Shown here piece by piece: positions 8,231 through 17,414 of a DNA stretch of 64,000 nucleotides. The notes below the pieces were generated by a model, which was not told the origin of the DNA, ran no database searches, and worked only from the letters and a program-made list of their open reading frames with translations. The position numbers and the translations under genes are program-made. Origin of the DNA: Bacteroidota bacterium (GTDB lineage: Bacteria; Bacteroidota; Bacteroidia; Bacteroidales; Paludibacteraceae); the NCBI GenBank assembly GCA_023459355.1, contig JAEWUM010000009.1, positions 62,001 through 126,000 on the forward strand, given 5' to 3'. The first letter of the stretch is position 1. Each line of letters begins with the position of its first letter.

Positions 8231-9106
8231 ATGATACAATCTATGACCGGCTTTGGTAAGGCAACGGGTGAATACAATGGAAAAAAGATCGTTGTTGAAG
8301 TAAAATCACTGAACAGCAAACAATTAGACATTTCCACACGCCTCGCGGGACTGTACCGGGATAAAGACATCGAGATTCGAAATGACCTGTCACAAGGTCT
8401 CGAAAGGGGTAAAATTGATTTATCCCTTTACATCGAAAATTCTGGAAAGGAAACCAACACACAAATCAATCAGTCGGTCGTAGAAGCATATTACAATCAG
8501 ATACAGGCCATTGCAGCCAATACCGGCATCGAAATGCCGGCCAATTGGTTCGAGATTTTATTGCGTTTACCTGAAGTTATGAAAACAGAAACCACGGAAT
8601 TGGATGAAAACGAATGGATTGAAGTCAAGAAAATCATGGCGGAGGCGATTGAGCAACTAAAAAACTTCAGAATACAGGAAGGCAAATCGTTGGAACAGGT
8701 TTTCAGAAGTAAAATAGCCCATATAGGTCATTTACTGGGAGAAATAGCACCTTATGAAGTCGAAAGGGTTGAAAAAATTAAAGCCAAATTAGAAGAAAAT
8801 CTTCAGAATATATCTGATAAGTTTGATTATGATAAGAACCGGTTAGAGCAGGAATTGATTTTCTACATCGAGAAATTAGATGTAAACGAGGAAAAAATCA
8901 GATTGAAAACACACCTGGATTATTTCATCGAAACCATGGAAAAAGAACATGCTCCCGGTAAAAAACTCGGCTTTATTACCCAGGAGATTGGTCGTGAGAT
9001 TAATACACTTGGTTCCAAGTCCAATCACAGTGAAATGCAGAAAATCGTCGTTCTGATGAAAGACGATTTGGAACAAATCAAGGAACAGGTTTTGAATGTA
9101 TTGTAA
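8231..9106 (+). CDS. yicC: YicC/YloC family endoribonuclease
   Basis: A 291-residue protein starting MIQSMTGFGKATGEY, the hallmark of the YicC_N domain, and ending in the DUF1732 domain (GREINTLGSKSNH near residues 255-267). YicC/YloC proteins are cytoplasmic oligomeric RNases that affect small-RNA and mRNA turnover. In many Bacteroidetes the next gene is guanylate kinase; here it is yihY, so the usual neighbour is missing. Its own promoter lies at 8175-8205. Family assignment is secure. Confidence 0.93.
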   Translation: MIQSMTGFGKATGEYNGKKIVVEVKSLNSKQLDISTRLAGLYRDKDIEIRNDLSQGLERGKIDLSLYIENSGKETNTQINQSVVEAYYNQIQAIAANTGIEMPANWFEILLRLPEVMKTETTELDENEWIEVKKIMAEAIEQLKNFRIQEGKSLEQVFRSKIAHIGHLLGEIAPYEVERVEKIKAKLEENLQNISDKFDYDKNRLEQELIFYIEKLDVNEEKIRLKTHLDYFIETMEKEHAPGKKLGFITQEIGREINTLGSKSNHSEMQKIVVLMKDDLEQIKEQVLNVL

Positions 9107-9160
9107 TGCAAATACTTACATTACTTATTTTCACATAAGACCGACAAAAATTAGAAAACC

Positions 9161-10489
9161 ATGACAAAATTAGCTGATTTATTCAAACAGGTCTATCATT
9201 TCATCGCGCATGATGTTTGGCGGATAACCGAAAACGAATTATCACGAAGCAAACGGATACCCTATAAACTGGTAAAAGTGATTGTCATCGCTTTCCGCGG
9301 ACTTTCACGTGATAAACTGGTAGTCAGGGCTTCTGCACTCACCTACTCGATTATGTTTGCCATCGTGCCGTTGATTGCCCTGTTTATTGCAGTCGGCAAA
9401 GGTTTTGGTGTCGATTATGTGATCCGGCAATGGCTGGAAGAAGCGTTGATAGCACAAAAAGAATTGATTCCCTTCATCATGGATTTTGTCGAACGGTATC
9501 TCGAAACGGCTCAGGGAGGCGTATTTATCGGTATCGGTATTGTTATTTTGCTCACTTCCGTCATGAATTTCTTCAAACAGGCTGAAGAGTCTTTCAACAG
9601 CATCTGGGAGGTAAAGAAATCCCGTTCAATTCTCCGACAGTTTACTTCTTATTTTTCGTCTCTGTTTCTGATTCCGATTTTAGTGGTTCTAACCAGCGGA
9701 CTTAGTATTTATTTCAATAATCTGATTGCGCAGCTGCAATTTTTGAACATACTGACTCCCTTGTTGAAATTCGGAATGAAATTCGCCCCCTACCTGATGA
9801 GTTGGATTTTATTCACGGTTATTTATATTGTCATCCCAAATACACGCGTTAAATTCAGCAATGGCTTGATTGCCGGTATCATTGCCGGTACGGCTTTTCA
9901 GTTTTTTCAGGCGCTGTATATATCCGGACAGGTTTACCTGGCACGTTATGACGTAGTGTATGGTAGTTTTGCTGCAATTCCGTTGTTGTTGCTGTGGTTG
10001 CAGATATCCTGCCTGATTGTTTTGTTGGGTGCTGAAATCTCTTATGCCGCACAGAACCTGCAGAATTACGAATATGAAGGAGATAGCAATAACATCAGCA
10101 TACGATACAAAAAGTTTCTTTCTTTGTTTTTAAGCTATGTAATTGTAAAGCGATTTGAGCATAATAAGCCGCCATTGAAGAATGATGAGATTGCATCTGT
10201 GTATAAACTACCCATCCGTTTGGTAAATCAACTATTAACTGAATTATCGGAAACCGGCATCATCATTGAGATACTCGATGACGATTTAAGAACCAAGGCA
10301 TATCAACCTGCATTAGACATCAATCAACTAACTGTAAGCATGTTGACAGATAAACTTGAAACTAAAGGTTCAGAATTATTCCTGTCAAATAAAAACCCGG
10401 AACTGGATGAGTTCTGGCAGAAACATCTGAAATTAACAATGTCTTCTTCAAACGAAAATCTGGAACAATTACTTGTTAAAGATATCTGA
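9161..10489 (+). CDS. YihY/BrkB (UPF0761) family membrane protein
   Basis: 442 residues. The first ~310 form a six- to seven-helix integral membrane domain with the family stretch VVRASALTYSIMFAIVPL near residues 55-72 and YGSFAAIPLLLLWLQ near 267-281. The last ~130 residues are a soluble, winged-helix-like tail found in the longer UPF0761 members. The old name RNase BN is a misnomer, since tRNA processing belongs to another protein. The transport or structural role is unknown. It sits 54 bases after yicC and 57 before coaE, so an operon is likely. Confidence 0.85.
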   Translation: MTKLADLFKQVYHFIAHDVWRITENELSRSKRIPYKLVKVIVIAFRGLSRDKLVVRASALTYSIMFAIVPLIALFIAVGKGFGVDYVIRQWLEEALIAQKELIPFIMDFVERYLETAQGGVFIGIGIVILLTSVMNFFKQAEESFNSIWEVKKSRSILRQFTSYFSSLFLIPILVVLTSGLSIYFNNLIAQLQFLNILTPLLKFGMKFAPYLMSWILFTVIYIVIPNTRVKFSNGLIAGIIAGTAFQFFQALYISGQVYLARYDVVYGSFAAIPLLLLWLQISCLIVLLGAEISYAAQNLQNYEYEGDSNNISIRYKKFLSLFLSYVIVKRFEHNKPPLKNDEIASVYKLPIRLVNQLLTELSETGIIIEILDDDLRTKAYQPALDINQLTVSMLTDKLETKGSELFLSNKNPELDEFWQKHLKLTMSSSNENLEQLLVKDI

Positions 10490-10546
10490 TAAGTTGCTAA
10501 ATCTAATGTTTTCTAATGTGACTAATATAGTAAACTATTAATTGAA

Positions 10547-11122
10547 ATGATGGTAATCGGTATAACAGGCGGCATCGGTAGTGGCAAATCAACGCTTTCG
10601 GAACTTCTACGAAAGCATGGCTACCCTGTTTATGATACCGATAAAGAAGCACGAAGATTACAGAATGAGGATGCGTTGCTCGTGCAACATATCAAATCAT
10701 TGTTTGGTGAAAATTGCTATGTTGAAGGAAAACTAAACCGGCCGGCTGTGGCTGCACTGGTTTTCAACAATCCGGAATTACTGCAAAAACTCACGGCCCT
10801 GGTTCATCCTGCTGTTAAAGAGGATTTTATCAACTGGCAGCGCAATTACAACAGCGAAGACCTCGTTTTCATAGAAAGCGCCGTGCTATTCGAAGGAGGA
10901 TTTAACCTACTTACCGATAAAGTTATATTAGTCACAGCTTCGGAAGATATTCGCATTCAACGTGTTATAAAAAGAGACAAGATCAGTCGGGAACAGGTTT
11001 TATCGCGCATAAAAAATCAGATCCCGGATACCGAGAAAGCACCGAAATCTGATTTAATTATCAATACCGATCAGGGTTTACCTGAAGATATCATGCAATC
11101 AATTGTAGTTTGGCAGCACTGA
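10547..11122 (+). CDS. coaE: Dephospho-CoA kinase
   Basis: A 191-residue kinase that phosphorylates dephospho-CoA at the ribose 3'-OH, the last step of CoA synthesis. The P-loop is GGIGSGKST at residues 8-16, followed by the typical DTDKEARRL and the lid region RVIKRDKIS. Length matches the family (~200). Two ATG codons occur in tandem (10547 and 10550); the second gives the more usual start MVIGITGG. The last 24 bases overlap the end of the convergent dipeptidyl peptidase gene, with no room for a conventional terminator between them. Confidence 0.95.
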   Translation: MMVIGITGGIGSGKSTLSELLRKHGYPVYDTDKEARRLQNEDALLVQHIKSLFGENCYVEGKLNRPAVAALVFNNPELLQKLTALVHPAVKEDFINWQRNYNSEDLVFIESAVLFEGGFNLLTDKVILVTASEDIRIQRVIKRDKISREQVLSRIKNQIPDTEKAPKSDLIINTDQGLPEDIMQSIVVWQH

Positions 11123-13126
11123 ATAGTTTTTTGAATACCTCAAATGTTGCTGCACATAGTTTTCATCGTAACTGACTTTCACGTCGCTGATATTACCGGC
11201 ATTATCTTTCACCAATGAATAGACCGGATTGACAAATCCACGGTAAGGCGCGATATTCAACGCTTTGTATCGTGCCAGCACTTCCGTATGGATTTCCTGA
11301 TTTACATTTACTGCATAAGTTTCGATGAGCTGTTTGGCAGCTTCAAAATCTCCGGTTGACTTGATGCGTTGAATTTCAGCAAGTAATTCAGCAAATAAAT
11401 CACGCAATTTTGCATAATCATTGACTACGATAAAGGTTTTTCCATCCCGTTTCTTCAGTTCAATTACCTTGTCGGCTTTTCCTTTTTCGTATGCCCAGGC
11501 AGCGATTAACTGACGATTGCGCATGTGCGCCTGCTCAATATTTTTGCCCGGTTGAATACGGGTAAGCTGGGTCATCAGTCCGTTCATAATATACTGATAA
11601 TAGGCTGTTTTATACGCATCTTTATCCGGCAATAACCCTAATTCAACCATTTTATCATCGGCCATGTAATACAGTCCAAACAAATCGGCACGTGCTTCTT
11701 CAACGGGTGAACCGTATGCTTTCAGGGCATCGGGACTCACACCCGGTAATAATTTGCCGGAACCATGACCCAGACATTCGTGTAAATCGGTATGCAGGTT
11801 ATTGGTGAGCGAACCATATTTTTTCGCACGTTCAATTTCTTCGGCGCTCCACATAAATTCTTCCATGAAACCACTCCCCTGCGATGCTTTGTCATAAGCC
11901 TCGGTAATATTTTCGATGGTAACCGATTTAGAACCATAATCCCGGCGAATCCAGTTTGAGTTAGGCAAATTAATGCCTATCGGCGTTGCAGGATAACAAT
12001 CACCACCCAATATGGCAGCTGTAATTACCTTGGCGCTTACTCCTTTTACTTCTTCTTTCTTGAATTGTTTGTCAACCGGCGAATGATCTTCAAACCACTG
12101 GGCGTTGTTACTGATAATCTCAGTACGTTTGGTTGCCTCCATGTCCTTGAAGTTCACCAAAGCTTCCCAGGTGGCTTTCATTCCAAGCGGATCGGTATAA
12201 GTTTCCGTAAACCCATTCACAAAATCAACCTGAGAGTTCACGTCCTGCAACCACAAGATAGAATACTCGTCGTATTTTTCCAGATTTCCGGTCTGATAAT
12301 ATTCAATCAAGGATTTAATTACCGCACCCTGTTGCTCATTTTCGACCACTCCTGCAGCTTTTTCCAGCCAACCTACAATGCGACGGATAGCAGCATCATA
12401 CATACCATCTATTTTGTAGGTCTTTTCAACCAACTTACCATTTTCTTTCACAACTTTGCTGTTAAGTCCGTAAGGAACAGGTGTATTGTCCGAAGGATCA
12501 ACCATTCCGGCATAAAATGCCTCCACTTCCTTTTGAGTTACCCCTTCATAAAAGTTATTAGCTGATGTGGCTATCAAATCCACTCCGGCTTCCTGGTTCG
12601 TTCTTTTTTTATACAAGTCAGGGTTGAAAATGACCGGGAAAATACGGGCTTTAAAAGTTTCTACCGATTCACCGGCCATCAGTGGCAGTAAAGTAGAATC
12701 GATGCTGTTTATGGCTGCTGATAAGAATGTCTCTGGAAATCCGGGTGTGAACTTGTCTTCGGAATAGTGATGATGAATTCCATTTCCCATCCACACCTGT
12801 TTCAGGTAAATCTCCAGATTCTTAAAATCTGCAGTTTCTTTATCTCCGGCATAATTTTCATAAACAGCTTCCAGCAATCGTCTGATTATCAGGTTGTGTT
12901 TGTGATTCTGATCATATAAAATATCGCGACCTTCCAACGCTGCTTCCGACAGATAATAAACCAGCAACTTCTGATTCAGCGTAAGTTCATCGAAGTTATT
13001 TACTTTATAGCGCAGAATCTCAACATCAGCAAACTTATCGACTGAATATACGAATTCCTGCTCTTTATTTTGGCTACACGATGTCAAAAGGATGATACTC
13101 ATCATAAATGGGATTAGTTGTTTCAT
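11099..13126 (-). CDS. Dipeptidyl-peptidase III (peptidase family M49) lipoprotein
   Basis: 675 residues, the size of the known Bacteroides DPP III. The zinc motif HECLGH lies at 449-454 and the second metal motif EEARAD at 476-481. M49 enzymes remove dipeptides from the N-termini of short peptides. The N-terminus is a lipoprotein signal (MKQLIPFMMSIILLTSC) with the lipidated Cys at residue 17, so the enzyme is probably membrane-anchored on the periplasmic side. Its start lies 17 bases after the heptad array that follows mazG, and its 3' end overlaps coaE on the other strand. Confidence 0.92.
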   Translation of the reverse strand: MKQLIPFMMSIILLTSCSQNKEQEFVYSVDKFADVEILRYKVNNFDELTLNQKLLVYYLSEAALEGRDILYDQNHKHNLIIRRLLEAVYENYAGDKETADFKNLEIYLKQVWMGNGIHHHYSEDKFTPGFPETFLSAAINSIDSTLLPLMAGESVETFKARIFPVIFNPDLYKKRTNQEAGVDLIATSANNFYEGVTQKEVEAFYAGMVDPSDNTPVPYGLNSKVVKENGKLVEKTYKIDGMYDAAIRRIVGWLEKAAGVVENEQQGAVIKSLIEYYQTGNLEKYDEYSILWLQDVNSQVDFVNGFTETYTDPLGMKATWEALVNFKDMEATKRTEIISNNAQWFEDHSPVDKQFKKEEVKGVSAKVITAAILGGDCYPATPIGINLPNSNWIRRDYGSKSVTIENITEAYDKASQGSGFMEEFMWSAEEIERAKKYGSLTNNLHTDLHECLGHGSGKLLPGVSPDALKAYGSPVEEARADLFGLYYMADDKMVELGLLPDKDAYKTAYYQYIMNGLMTQLTRIQPGKNIEQAHMRNRQLIAAWAYEKGKADKVIELKKRDGKTFIVVNDYAKLRDLFAELLAEIQRIKSTGDFEAAKQLIETYAVNVNQEIHTEVLARYKALNIAPYRGFVNPVYSLVKDNAGNISDVKVSYDENYVQQHLRYSKNYSVLPNYN

Positions 13127-13142
13127 ATCTTATAATTTTTGT

Positions 13143-13205
13143 CACCAGACTCCGGTCTCCAGACTCCAGACTAGTGTCCGGTGTCCGGCGTCTGGTGACT
13201 GGTGT
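13143..13205. repeat. Seven-base-period array, nine units, overlapping the end of mazG
   Basis: Nine consecutive heptads: CACCAGA, CTCCGGT, CTCCAGA, CTCCAGA, CTAGTGT, CCGGTGT, CCGGCGT, CTGGTGA, CTGGTGT. The two halves are approximate inverted complements about the ACTAGT at 13169-13174, so the array can also fold back. The mazG stop (13171-13173) and its last codons lie inside it. Confidence 0.8.
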
Positions 13206-13983
13206 CATTTTTTTTTGCTTCCTGCCAGATGGCCTCCATTTCCTCCAGCGACATCTTTTTCAGGTCATTCCCCATCGATATCGTTTTGGATTCGAGATAA
13301 TTAAATCTTTCGATAAATTTCCGGTTGGTTCTTTCGAGGGCATTCTCGGGATTGATGTTATACAAACGGGCGGCATTAATCAGGCTAAAGAATAAATCGC
13401 CGAATTCTGCTTCCATTTTATCCCGGTTCATATCCGAAATTTCAGCCTGTAATTCATCAAATTCCTCCTTGATTTTGTCCCACACCTGCTCTTTCTCGTC
13501 CCAATCAAATCCGACACTCCTTGCTTTGTCCTGAATCCGGTGCGCTTTTATCAAAGCAGGTAACGAAACAGGAACGCCTGAAAGCACGGTTTTGTTTCCG
13601 CCTTTTTCCTTCAGCTTCAAATCCTCCCAGTTTTGCATCACCTTTTCGGAATTATCGACCTGTACTTCACCATAAATATGCGGGTGACGATAAATCAACT
13701 TGTCACATAACTTACTGATGACATCATGGATGTCAAAATCGAGGGTTTCATTGCCCATTTCAGCATAAAAAACCACATGCAAGAGCAAGTCACCCAGCTC
13801 TTTACTGATTTCTTTCTTGTTATCCTTCAGGATGGCATCAGCCAGTTCGTAGGTTTCCTCAATGGTAAGCGTACGTAAACTTTCAAAAGTCTGTTCTTTG
13901 TCCCACGGGCATTTGGTGCGCAGTTCGGACATGATATTGAGTAACCGTCCGAACTGCTCCTTTTTTTCTTCCAGGGTATGCAT
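13171..13983 (-). CDS. mazG: Nucleoside triphosphate pyrophosphohydrolase MazG
   Basis: A 270-residue two-domain MazG that hydrolyses (d)NTPs to NMP and PPi, clearing aberrant nucleotides. The first domain shows RTKCPWDKEQTFESL and the Mg-binding EETYEL then KELGDLLLH; a second repeat follows (DEKEQVWDKIKEEFDEL then EFGDLFFSL). I take the ATG at 13983, seven bases after the thrS stop, rather than a TTG six bases upstream. The final ~11 residues, after EAKKN, come from the heptad array and are not family sequence, so the C-terminus seems to have been rewritten by the repeat. Probable operon with thrS. Confidence 0.93.
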   Translation of the reverse strand: MHTLEEKKEQFGRLLNIMSELRTKCPWDKEQTFESLRTLTIEETYELADAILKDNKKEISKELGDLLLHVVFYAEMGNETLDFDIHDVISKLCDKLIYRHPHIYGEVQVDNSEKVMQNWEDLKLKEKGGNKTVLSGVPVSLPALIKAHRIQDKARSVGFDWDEKEQVWDKIKEEFDELQAEISDMNRDKMEAEFGDLFFSLINAARLYNINPENALERTNRKFIERFNYLESKTISMGNDLKKMSLEEMEAIWQEAKKNDTSHQTPDTGH

Positions 13984-13989
13984 GATCAA

Positions 13990-15933
13990 TTAATTATACT
14001 GATTCATCATGTTTTCCACTTCCGTGTTAATCATCTTGGCAAAATCAGCAACCGGCATACTACCTTTGTCACCTTCACCCTGACGGCGAACGGCAACTTC
14101 TTTGTTTTCAGCCTCTTTTTCACCAACAATCAACATATATGGAATGCGTTTCAATTCATTGTCACGGATTTTACGTCCGATTTTTTCATTCCTGTCATCC
14201 ACCTGCACACGAATTTCCTGGTTATTCAGTTCTTTGGCAATTTCATAAGCATAATCATTAAACTTCTCACTGATAGGAAGAATAACCACTTGGTCGGGCG
14301 TCAGCCACAAGGGGAATTTTCCTGCAGTATGTTCAATAAGAACAGCCACGAAACGTTCCATAGAACCAAATGGCGCACGGTGAATCATGACCGGACGGTG
14401 CTTCTGATTATCTTCACCGGTATATTCCAGTTCGAAGCGCTCCGGCAGGTTATAGTCGACCTGAATAGTCCCCAACTGCCACCTGCGACCGATAGCATCT
14501 TTTACCATGAAGTCTAATTTAGGACCATAGAAAGCAGCTTCACCCAGTTCCACACGTGCTTTCAATCCTTTTTCCTGACAAGCTTCAATGATAGCCTGTT
14601 CCGCTTTTACCCAATTTTCTTCCGTGCCGATGTATTTCTCCTTGTTCTCAGGATCACGCAACGAAATCTGTACTTCAAAGTTTTTGAAATCAAGCGCATT
14701 GAAGATGATGAAGATGATATCCACCACCTTTAAAAACTCATTCTTCAACTGATCGGGGCGACAGAAAATATGTGCATCGTCCTGCGTGAAAGAGCGAACG
14801 CGGGTCAGACCATGTAACTCACCACTTTGTTCGTAGCGATACACGGTGCCGAATTCTGCCATACGCAAAGGAAGATCCTTATAAGAACGAGGCTTTACCT
14901 TATAGATTTCGCAGTGATGCGGACAGTTCATCGGTTTCAGTAAGTACTCCTCGCCTTCTTCGGGTGTATGAATCGGCTGGAAAGAATCTTTTCCGTATTT
15001 GGCGTAGTGGCCTGAAGTAACATACAACTGTTTGTTACCGATATGCGGTGTCATTACCTGCTGATATTCAAATCTGCGTTGAATTTTCTTCAGAAAATCC
15101 TCGAGACGAAGACGCAAGGCTGTACCACGAGGTAACCACAACGGCAATCCCTTACCCACTGTTTCTGAAAAAGCAAACAATTCCAGTTCTTTACCAATCT
15201 TGCGGTGATCCCGTTTCTTCGCTTCTTCAAGCAAAACCAGATACTCATCCAACATTTTGCGTTTAGGAAATGTGATACCATAAATACGAGTCAGCATCTT
15301 GCGTTTCTCGTCACCTCGCCAGTAAGCGCCGGCAACACTGAGCAGTTTAATGGCTTTAATAGCACCCGTATCCGGCAAGTGCGGTCCGCGACACAAGTCA
15401 GTGAAATTACCCTGCGAATACAGCGTAATCGTTCCATCTTCGAGATCGCTTATCAGTTCTACTTTATATTCGTCGCCTTTTTCCTGAAATTTCTTCAGCG
15501 CATCGGCTTTGGTGATATCCGAACGCAGGATGGCTTCCTTACGGGCAGCCAGCTCTATCATTTTTGCTTCTATAGCGGGCAAATCACCTTCTTTAATCAC
15601 AGCAGTACCCGGATCTACATCATAGTAGAAACCATTCTCAATCGCCGGACCGATACCGAATTTGATACCCGGATACAGTTCCTGCAACGCTTCGGCCATG
15701 AGATGAGCCGATGAATGCCAGAAAGCATGCTTACCCTCTTCATCATCCCATTTATGCAGTTTAATGGAAGCGTCGGTGTTAATGGAACGGGACAAATCCC
15801 AAATCTGATCGTTTACTGAAATAGCCAGCACTTCTTGTGCCAACCTCGGGCTGATGCTTTCAGCCAGCTGTAGTCCGGTAATACCAGCGTTGAATTCACG
15901 CACCGAACTGTCGGGGAAAGTTATTTTTATCAT
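13990..15933 (-). CDS. thrS: Threonyl-tRNA synthetase
   Basis: A 647-residue class II synthetase that charges tRNA-Thr. In order: TGS domain (1-60), editing domain with HSSAH at 73-77, catalytic core with [10 protein letters not shown] and FTQDDAHIF, and C-terminal anticodon-binding domain. Length is typical. Its promoter at 15970-16000 matches the consensus well and gives a leader of about 30 bases, too short for a T-box or attenuator. In many bacteria infC-rpmI-rplT follow thrS; here mazG follows. Confidence 0.97.
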   Translation of the reverse strand: MIKITFPDSSVREFNAGITGLQLAESISPRLAQEVLAISVNDQIWDLSRSINTDASIKLHKWDDEEGKHAFWHSSAHLMAEALQELYPGIKFGIGPAIENGFYYDVDPGTAVIKEGDLPAIEAKMIELAARKEAILRSDITKADALKKFQEKGDEYKVELISDLEDGTITLYSQGNFTDLCRGPHLPDTGAIKAIKLLSVAGAYWRGDEKRKMLTRIYGITFPKRKMLDEYLVLLEEAKKRDHRKIGKELELFAFSETVGKGLPLWLPRGTALRLRLEDFLKKIQRRFEYQQVMTPHIGNKQLYVTSGHYAKYGKDSFQPIHTPEEGEEYLLKPMNCPHHCEIYKVKPRSYKDLPLRMAEFGTVYRYEQSGELHGLTRVRSFTQDDAHIFCRPDQLKNEFLKVVDIIFIIFNALDFKNFEVQISLRDPENKEKYIGTEENWVKAEQAIIEACQEKGLKARVELGEAAFYGPKLDFMVKDAIGRRWQLGTIQVDYNLPERFELEYTGEDNQKHRPVMIHRAPFGSMERFVAVLIEHTAGKFPLWLTPDQVVILPISEKFNDYAYEIAKELNNQEIRVQVDDRNEKIGRKIRDNELKRIPYMLIVGEKEAENKEVAVRRQGEGDKGSMPVADFAKMINTEVENMMNQYN

Positions 15934-15969
15934 AGATGAACCTTACAAATGGTTTTAAAATTTGAATCG

Positions 15970-16000
15970 CAAAGTTAAAGAAAATGTACCAAAGTGCAAA
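15970..16000 (-). promoter_or_regulatory. thrS promoter
   Basis: Read on the minus strand: TTTG (complement of 15997-16000), a 19-base spacer, and TAACTTTG (complement of 15970-15977). This is a full match to the Bacteroidota housekeeping promoter and one of the best taxonomic clues in the window. Confidence 0.8.
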
Positions 16001-16008
16001 TTAAAAGG

Positions 16009-16038
16009 TTTGCAAATTAAAAATTTTGTTTATCTTTG
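16009..16038 (+). promoter_or_regulatory. tRNA-Leu promoter
   Basis: TTTG (16009-16012), an 18-base spacer and TATCTTTG (16031-16038), ending 17 bases before the tRNA. It is divergent from the thrS promoter only 9 bases away. Confidence 0.75.
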
Positions 16039-16055
16039 CACCCGCTTCACACAAT

Positions 16056-16137
16056 GCGGCTGTGGCGTAATTGGTAGCCGCGCCAGACTTAGGATCTGGT
16101 GCCGAGAGGCGTGGGGGTTCGAGTCCCTTCAGCCGCA
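16056..16137 (+). tRNA. tRNA-Leu (anticodon TAG)
   Basis: An 82-base class II tRNA. The acceptor stem is GCGGCTG/CAGCCGC with discriminator A, and the anticodon stem is CCAGA/TCTGG around loop CTTAGGA, giving anticodon TAG (reads CUN). A variable arm and the T-loop GGTTCGAGTCC are present. CCA is not encoded. A strong terminator follows directly. Confidence 0.95.
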
Positions 16138-16138
16138 C

Positions 16139-16173
16139 AAAAAATCCTGATTCAGATTGAGTCAGGATTTTTT
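16139..16173 (+). terminator. Rho-independent terminator of tRNA-Leu
   Basis: AAAAAATCCTGA (16139-16150) pairs perfectly with TCAGGATTTTTT (16162-16173) around an 11-base loop, so the T-run forms the end of the stem. Confidence 0.85.
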
Positions 16174-16186
16174 GTGCAGTATTGGG

Positions 16187-16288
16187 GGGCAATCACTGAA
16201 GTTGATTGTAGTAATCAAGTTATGAATCAAGTTGGGATATTGGGCAATCACTGAAATTGATTGTAGTAATCAAGTTATGAATCAAGTT
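16187..16288. repeat. Tandem direct repeat, two 47-base copies at 55-base spacing
   Basis: Copies at 16187-16233 and 16242-16288 differ at one base (CTGAAGTTGATT versus CTGAAATTGATT). Each contains the inverted repeat TTGATT-GTAGT-AATCAA. It lies between the tRNA-Leu terminator and the 3' end of the convergent acyltransferase gene, so it may serve as that gene's terminator or be a tRNA-adjacent insertion scar. Confidence 0.8.
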
Positions 16289-16295
16289 AAGCTAA

Positions 16296-17414
16296 TTAGT
16301 TTTTTGGGGTTTTAGCTTCCTTAACTTTAGCTTCCTTGATCTTGTTGGCATCCTTGGCTTCCTTAGCTTTTGCTTTCTTAGCCTTTTTAGCGGCTTTTTC
16401 TTTTTCCTTTTTCAGTTTCAGCTTCAGTTTTTCTTCTTTGGCGAGTTTGCGGGCAGCCTTTCTTTCATCCATCAGTTTACGCAGGTATTCAACATAAGGC
16501 TGAATGTAGCGTTGCTTCTTGGTTTCCAGCAAATCATCCATGATTACAAGCAATCCGGATTCATAAACAGAGCCAAAATCATGATCCTGAATGGAACCAA
16601 AGAAACGCATGGTGTCGGTCAGACCGATATAAGCATTAAACATCGCAGGAACGTTTTCACCCTCATTACGGACAGCTTTAATCAATAATTTGTAGTCATC
16701 AGCCGGTTTTTCTTCCGTGAAAATGGTTTTTGCTAACTTTTTGGTTTTTGCACTGACAGCAACCGGATTCTTGGGCTTGATTAACTCATCGGTATCCTGA
16801 AAATGTTTCGACAGATATTCGTAAATCAATTCCCGGCTTCTCACAGGATAATCTTTGTAAATTGTAACTTTACCAATGAAGTATTTTGCACCTTTAACAG
16901 AATGAATCAGCGCGCCTAATCCATCCCAGAGATTATCCAACGCGAATAAGCTTTTCATCCCCATCTTGGTAGTCTGATAATCCGGTTGGACAAAAGCGCG
17001 GCCCAGTTCGATGGTGTGCGGCATAAATTCTTTGATGAACTTATCATTAAAGTTGAACAAGTGAGACATAACGAAGGCCGGCTGACCGTCTTCCTTCAAT
17101 TTTACATCTGCACCCGACAAAAAACGATATCCACCAATAATCTGCTCAGCATCAGGATCCCAAACAATCAATTGCTTATATGGCTTTTCCATATAATCAA
17201 ATTTATCGGTATCAATTTCTTCTCCGGTTCCACCGCCTCCGGCACGAAAAGACAATTCACGTAAACGTCCGATTTCGCGCATCACATGAGGAGAATCATG
17301 GGCAGTTACAATATAAATCTGATTGCCGGATTTGTTGGTTGGTCTTAAAAATTTATCCGGGCTAAGTTCGCTCTTAAGGACATCCCTGTCTACGGGATCA
17401 ATAATTTCTTTCAT
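16296..17414 (-). CDS. GNAT-fold acyltransferase, GlsB/OlsB-like, with Lys/Ala-rich tail
   Basis: 372 residues. Residues ~30-310 resemble the hemolysin-type GNAT acyltransferases of Bacteroidetes (RLRELSFRAGGGGTG, then IGGYRFLSG, HTIELGRAFVQPDYQ), relatives of OlsB. In Bacteroides, GlsB of this family N-acylates glycine for glycine lipids; I infer a similar lipid role but cannot prove the amino-acid substrate. The partner GlsA-type O-acyltransferase is not adjacent. From about residue 315 the protein turns into a highly charged Lys/Ala/Glu tail with KAKK and KEAK runs, probably a coiled helix or nucleic-acid/membrane-surface contact. Single gene with a -7 box (TACATTTG, complement of 17463-17470). 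Confidence 0.72.
   Translation of the reverse strand: MKEIIDPVDRDVLKSELSPDKFLRPTNKSGNQIYIVTAHDSPHVMREIGRLRELSFRAGGGGTGEEIDTDKFDYMEKPYKQLIVWDPDAEQIIGGYRFLSGADVKLKEDGQPAFVMSHLFNFNDKFIKEFMPHTIELGRAFVQPDYQTTKMGMKSLFALDNLWDGLGALIHSVKGAKYFIGKVTIYKDYPVRSRELIYEYLSKHFQDTDELIKPKNPVAVSAKTKKLAKTIFTEEKPADDYKLLIKAVRNEGENVPAMFNAYIGLTDTMRFFGSIQDHDFGSVYESGLLVIMDDLLETKKQRYIQPYVEYLRKLMDERKAARKLAKEEKLKLKLKKEKEKAAKKAKKAKAKEAKDANKIKEAKVKEAKTPKN

Noticed and set aside
12065..12565. Open frame of 166 codons on the plus strand inside the DPP III gene
   Set aside because: It is antisense to a clearly conserved metallopeptidase, and its Phe/His/Arg-rich composition is what the reverse of such a gene gives.
13978..14517. 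179-codon plus-strand frame over the 3' end of thrS
   Set aside because: Antisense shadow of a conserved synthetase; no recognisable domain or promoter.
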